From the NCBI GenBank assembly GCA_964610175.1, contig CAZSVE010000122.1:1-6282 (forward strand): DNA of 6,282 nt, read 5' to 3'. The notes under the pieces were generated by a model. That model did not search any database. It saw only the letters and a program-made list of their open reading frames with translations, and had not been told where the DNA came from. Below, piece by piece: positions 5,053-6,282 of this stretch. The position numbers were made by a program, and so were the translations under genes. Position 1 is the stretch's first letter; every line of letters starts with the position of its first letter. This DNA comes from CAZSVE01 sp964610175. Lineage in GTDB: Bacteria; Pseudomonadota; Gammaproteobacteria; HK1.

Positions 5053-5562
5053 GGGGATGGTAGGAAATCTATTGTTTATTTGTGTATGTATCTGAAAAAT
5101 AAGAATTTCTGAGGAATTGAGTAGACAAGGAAACCGACTCCTTAATGGGAGAGGTTATTGTCAGTAGAGAAGAGTGAAGGTGCGGAATTGGTGGTTATTT
5201 GATGTAGGTGATTGTGAAATCTAACCCAAAAGTGGTTTTAGTTGTATTCCGGTAGATATTGCTGGCAATCTTATTGGTGACTGATTGATCCTATTTTTGG
5301 TTGGGTATATGTTTAGGCTTAAATGTGAGTGCTTATTTTACCTGGATTTGTATAAGGAAAGGCGGCTCAAGTATTTTGTTCTGTTTGTAAGTTGCACAGG
5401 TAGTAAGTAAATGTTTGGCTAAATCAATATGGTGGCTAAAGCCCTATATCGCTACCTTCCATCCGGTATTATCAGGAACTCTCATGACTGTTCATGGTTG
5501 TTCCGCCTGGAGAATTTCCCATTAAAGGGAACCTTTGTCATAAATGGTGTATTGATCTAGGT

Positions 5563-6195
5563 ATGTCCTCGTTAGCTAATAGACGCTCAGTTATGTCTCT
5601 TTATTCTGATGCGGTATGTCCTGTAAGTCATGCTGTGCGTTTTGTGCTGGCAGAGAAAGCGATTAATGTGGAAATCCATAATATCATTGGTGATGAACGA
5701 CCTGAGGATCTTATTGAGCTTAATCCCTACAATAATGTGCTTACTCTGGTTGATCGGGATCTTGTCCTTTATGAAGCACAAATTATTATGGAGTATTTAG
5801 ATGAGCGTTTTCCTCACCCACCCCTTATGCCCGTTGATCCTGTAGCGCGGGCGAATAATCGACAATATCGATATCGGTTTGCGCAAGATATCTATGCCAT
5901 TCTTCCAAATCTTACGCAAGGAGGGCGAGATCAACATGTTAATACTGCTAGAAAAAAGTTGCGGGATCGGTTGGTTTCGATTGCTGCAATCTTTGCGCAA
6001 ACTCCTTACTTTATGGCGGATGACTACTCGCTTGTTGATTGTTATCTAGCCCCTATTTTGTGGCGAATACCTTATTATAATGTAAAGCTTCCTAAACAAG
6101 CGAAACCATTAGTTCAATATGCCGATCGCTTATTCCGCCGAGAAGCCTTTAGGCGAAGTCTTACAGGGATTGAGCAGGAAATGCGGGAGCTATAG
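5563..6195 (+). CDS. sspA: Stringent starvation protein A, RNA-polymerase-associated
   Basis: Glutathione-S-transferase-fold protein without GST activity in E. coli. It binds RNA polymerase with sigma70 and alters promoter choice in stress and stationary phase. From this start it has 210 residues: an N-terminal thioredoxin-like domain (about 9-86: RSVMSLYSD, CPVSH, VLAEK, LNPYNNVLTLVDR, IIMEYLDERF) and an all-helical C-terminal domain with AARKKLRD-like and YSLVDCYLAPILWR segments. The conserved surface PHP lies at 84-86, the same numbering as in E. coli, which is the main reason for choosing ATG 5563. The open frame extends upstream to ATG 5494, but those 23 residues do not look like SspA. 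Only TAGG, too close to the start, resembles a Shine-Dalgarno. The gene follows petABC as in many beta- and gammaproteobacteria, but across a long gap. Its usual partner sspB is not seen in the 87 bases that remain. Confidence 0.93.
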   Translation: MSSLANRRSVMSLYSDAVCPVSHAVRFVLAEKAINVEIHNIIGDERPEDLIELNPYNNVLTLVDRDLVLYEAQIIMEYLDERFPHPPLMPVDPVARANNRQYRYRFAQDIYAILPNLTQGGRDQHVNTARKKLRDRLVSIAAIFAQTPYFMADDYSLVDCYLAPILWRIPYYNVKLPKQAKPLVQYADRLFRREAFRRSLTGIEQEMREL

Positions 6196-6207
6196 TGAGT
6201 TAGAATC

Positions 6208-6227
6208 TCTCTTATCTATAAAAGAGA
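6208..6227 (+). terminator. Small hairpin after sspA, doubtful terminator
   Basis: TCTCTT (6208-6213) and AAGAGA (6222-6227) form a six-pair stem with an eight-base loop, 12 bases after the sspA stop. No T-run follows, so intrinsic termination is doubtful. The remaining bases to 6282 show no recognisable gene start. Confidence 0.2.
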
Positions 6228-6282
6228 CGGCTATTCATCAAATCGTGTGGGTAATGTGATTTTAATAACCAAGTAAACTCTC

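Larger units (their letters stand above)
4719..5562. other. Long gene-free region between petC and sspA
   Basis: These 844 bases contain no frame that looks coding: short readings are repeatedly stopped in all frames and none resembles a known protein. The stretch is A+T-rich apart from a C-rich tract at 4979-4997. It includes a six-pair inverted repeat CTATAT/ATATAG (4868-4873 and 4881-4886) and another at 5015-5039. A poor promoter-like pair TTGATC, 15 bases, TATATG (5285-5311) could serve sspA, and a direct repeat TGGCTAAA occurs near 5417 and 5433. In relatives this interval is usually short. It may be a long untranslated or regulatory region, or the eroded trace of a lost gene; the sequence does not decide. 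Confidence 0.6.

Noticed and set aside
5215..5285. Hydrophobic reading (VKSNPKVVLVVFR, stop, ILLAILLVTD) that might be a decayed membrane protein
   Set aside because: Only about 23 codons, with an internal stop and no recognisable family. Short hydrophobic stretches are expected by chance in T-rich DNA.
5494..5562. A 23-residue N-terminal extension of SspA starting at ATG 5494
   Set aside because: The extension does not resemble SspA and has no ribosome site. Starting at 5563 aligns residue for residue with E. coli numbering (PHP at 84-86).
1..6282. CRISPR array, tRNA or rRNA genes, toxin-antitoxin pair or defence system
   Set aside because: I saw no regularly spaced repeats, no cloverleaf-like segment, no rRNA sequence and no gene pair of that kind on either strand.

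Overview
The window is ordinary aerobic respiratory chromosome from what looks like a gammaproteobacterium (a betaproteobacterium is possible). It is joined on its left to a patch of decayed mobile DNA with a different base composition. The taxonomic call rests on three things: the Rieske / fused cytochrome b / cytochrome c1 order followed by sspA; the cytochrome b wording, such as SDATLNRFFALHV and ILRAIPDK; and an SspA whose numbering matches Escherichia coli SspA. I cannot name a genus.

Left part, 1 to about 1840. Hand-counted 60-base samples inside rnhB and the IS110 remnant give about 57-67% G+C, falling to about 52% near 1620-1800. It opens with the last 52 bases of a group II intron (3' half of domain V, domain VI with a bulged branch-point A). 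Next is a frameshifted fragment of an integrase-core transposase (about 91-250, plus strand). Then comes the only intact gene of this part, rnhB (RNase HII, minus strand, TTG start with a strong Shine-Dalgarno). A 5'-truncated IS110-family transposase with two in-frame TGA codons follows (about 1048-1494, plus strand). A possible N-terminal fragment of a second integrase-core transposase lies on the minus strand (about 1606-1728), with a hairpin, a 14-base tandem repeat and a 38-base-period direct repeat beside it.

Right part, about 1850 to the end. Samples give about 35-42% G+C. A sigma70-like promoter around 1850-1887 precedes petA-petB-petC (1928-4718), which are joined by 1-base and 4-base overlaps. 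They encode the whole catalytic core of the cytochrome bc1 complex: quinol oxidation at the membrane, electron transfer through the Rieske cluster and cytochrome c1 to a periplasmic c-type cytochrome, and proton translocation. After an unusually long gene-free stretch of 844 bases with a (C)10 tract comes sspA (5563-6195), an RNA-polymerase-associated regulator that commonly follows the pet genes in these bacteria. The last 87 bases hold no recognisable gene.

I did not find a new biological system. The points most worth checking are the nested mobile-element remnants around a displaced rnhB, the sharp composition boundary just before the pet promoter, the two TGA codons in an otherwise well-kept transposase frame, and two sequence features of the cytochrome b.
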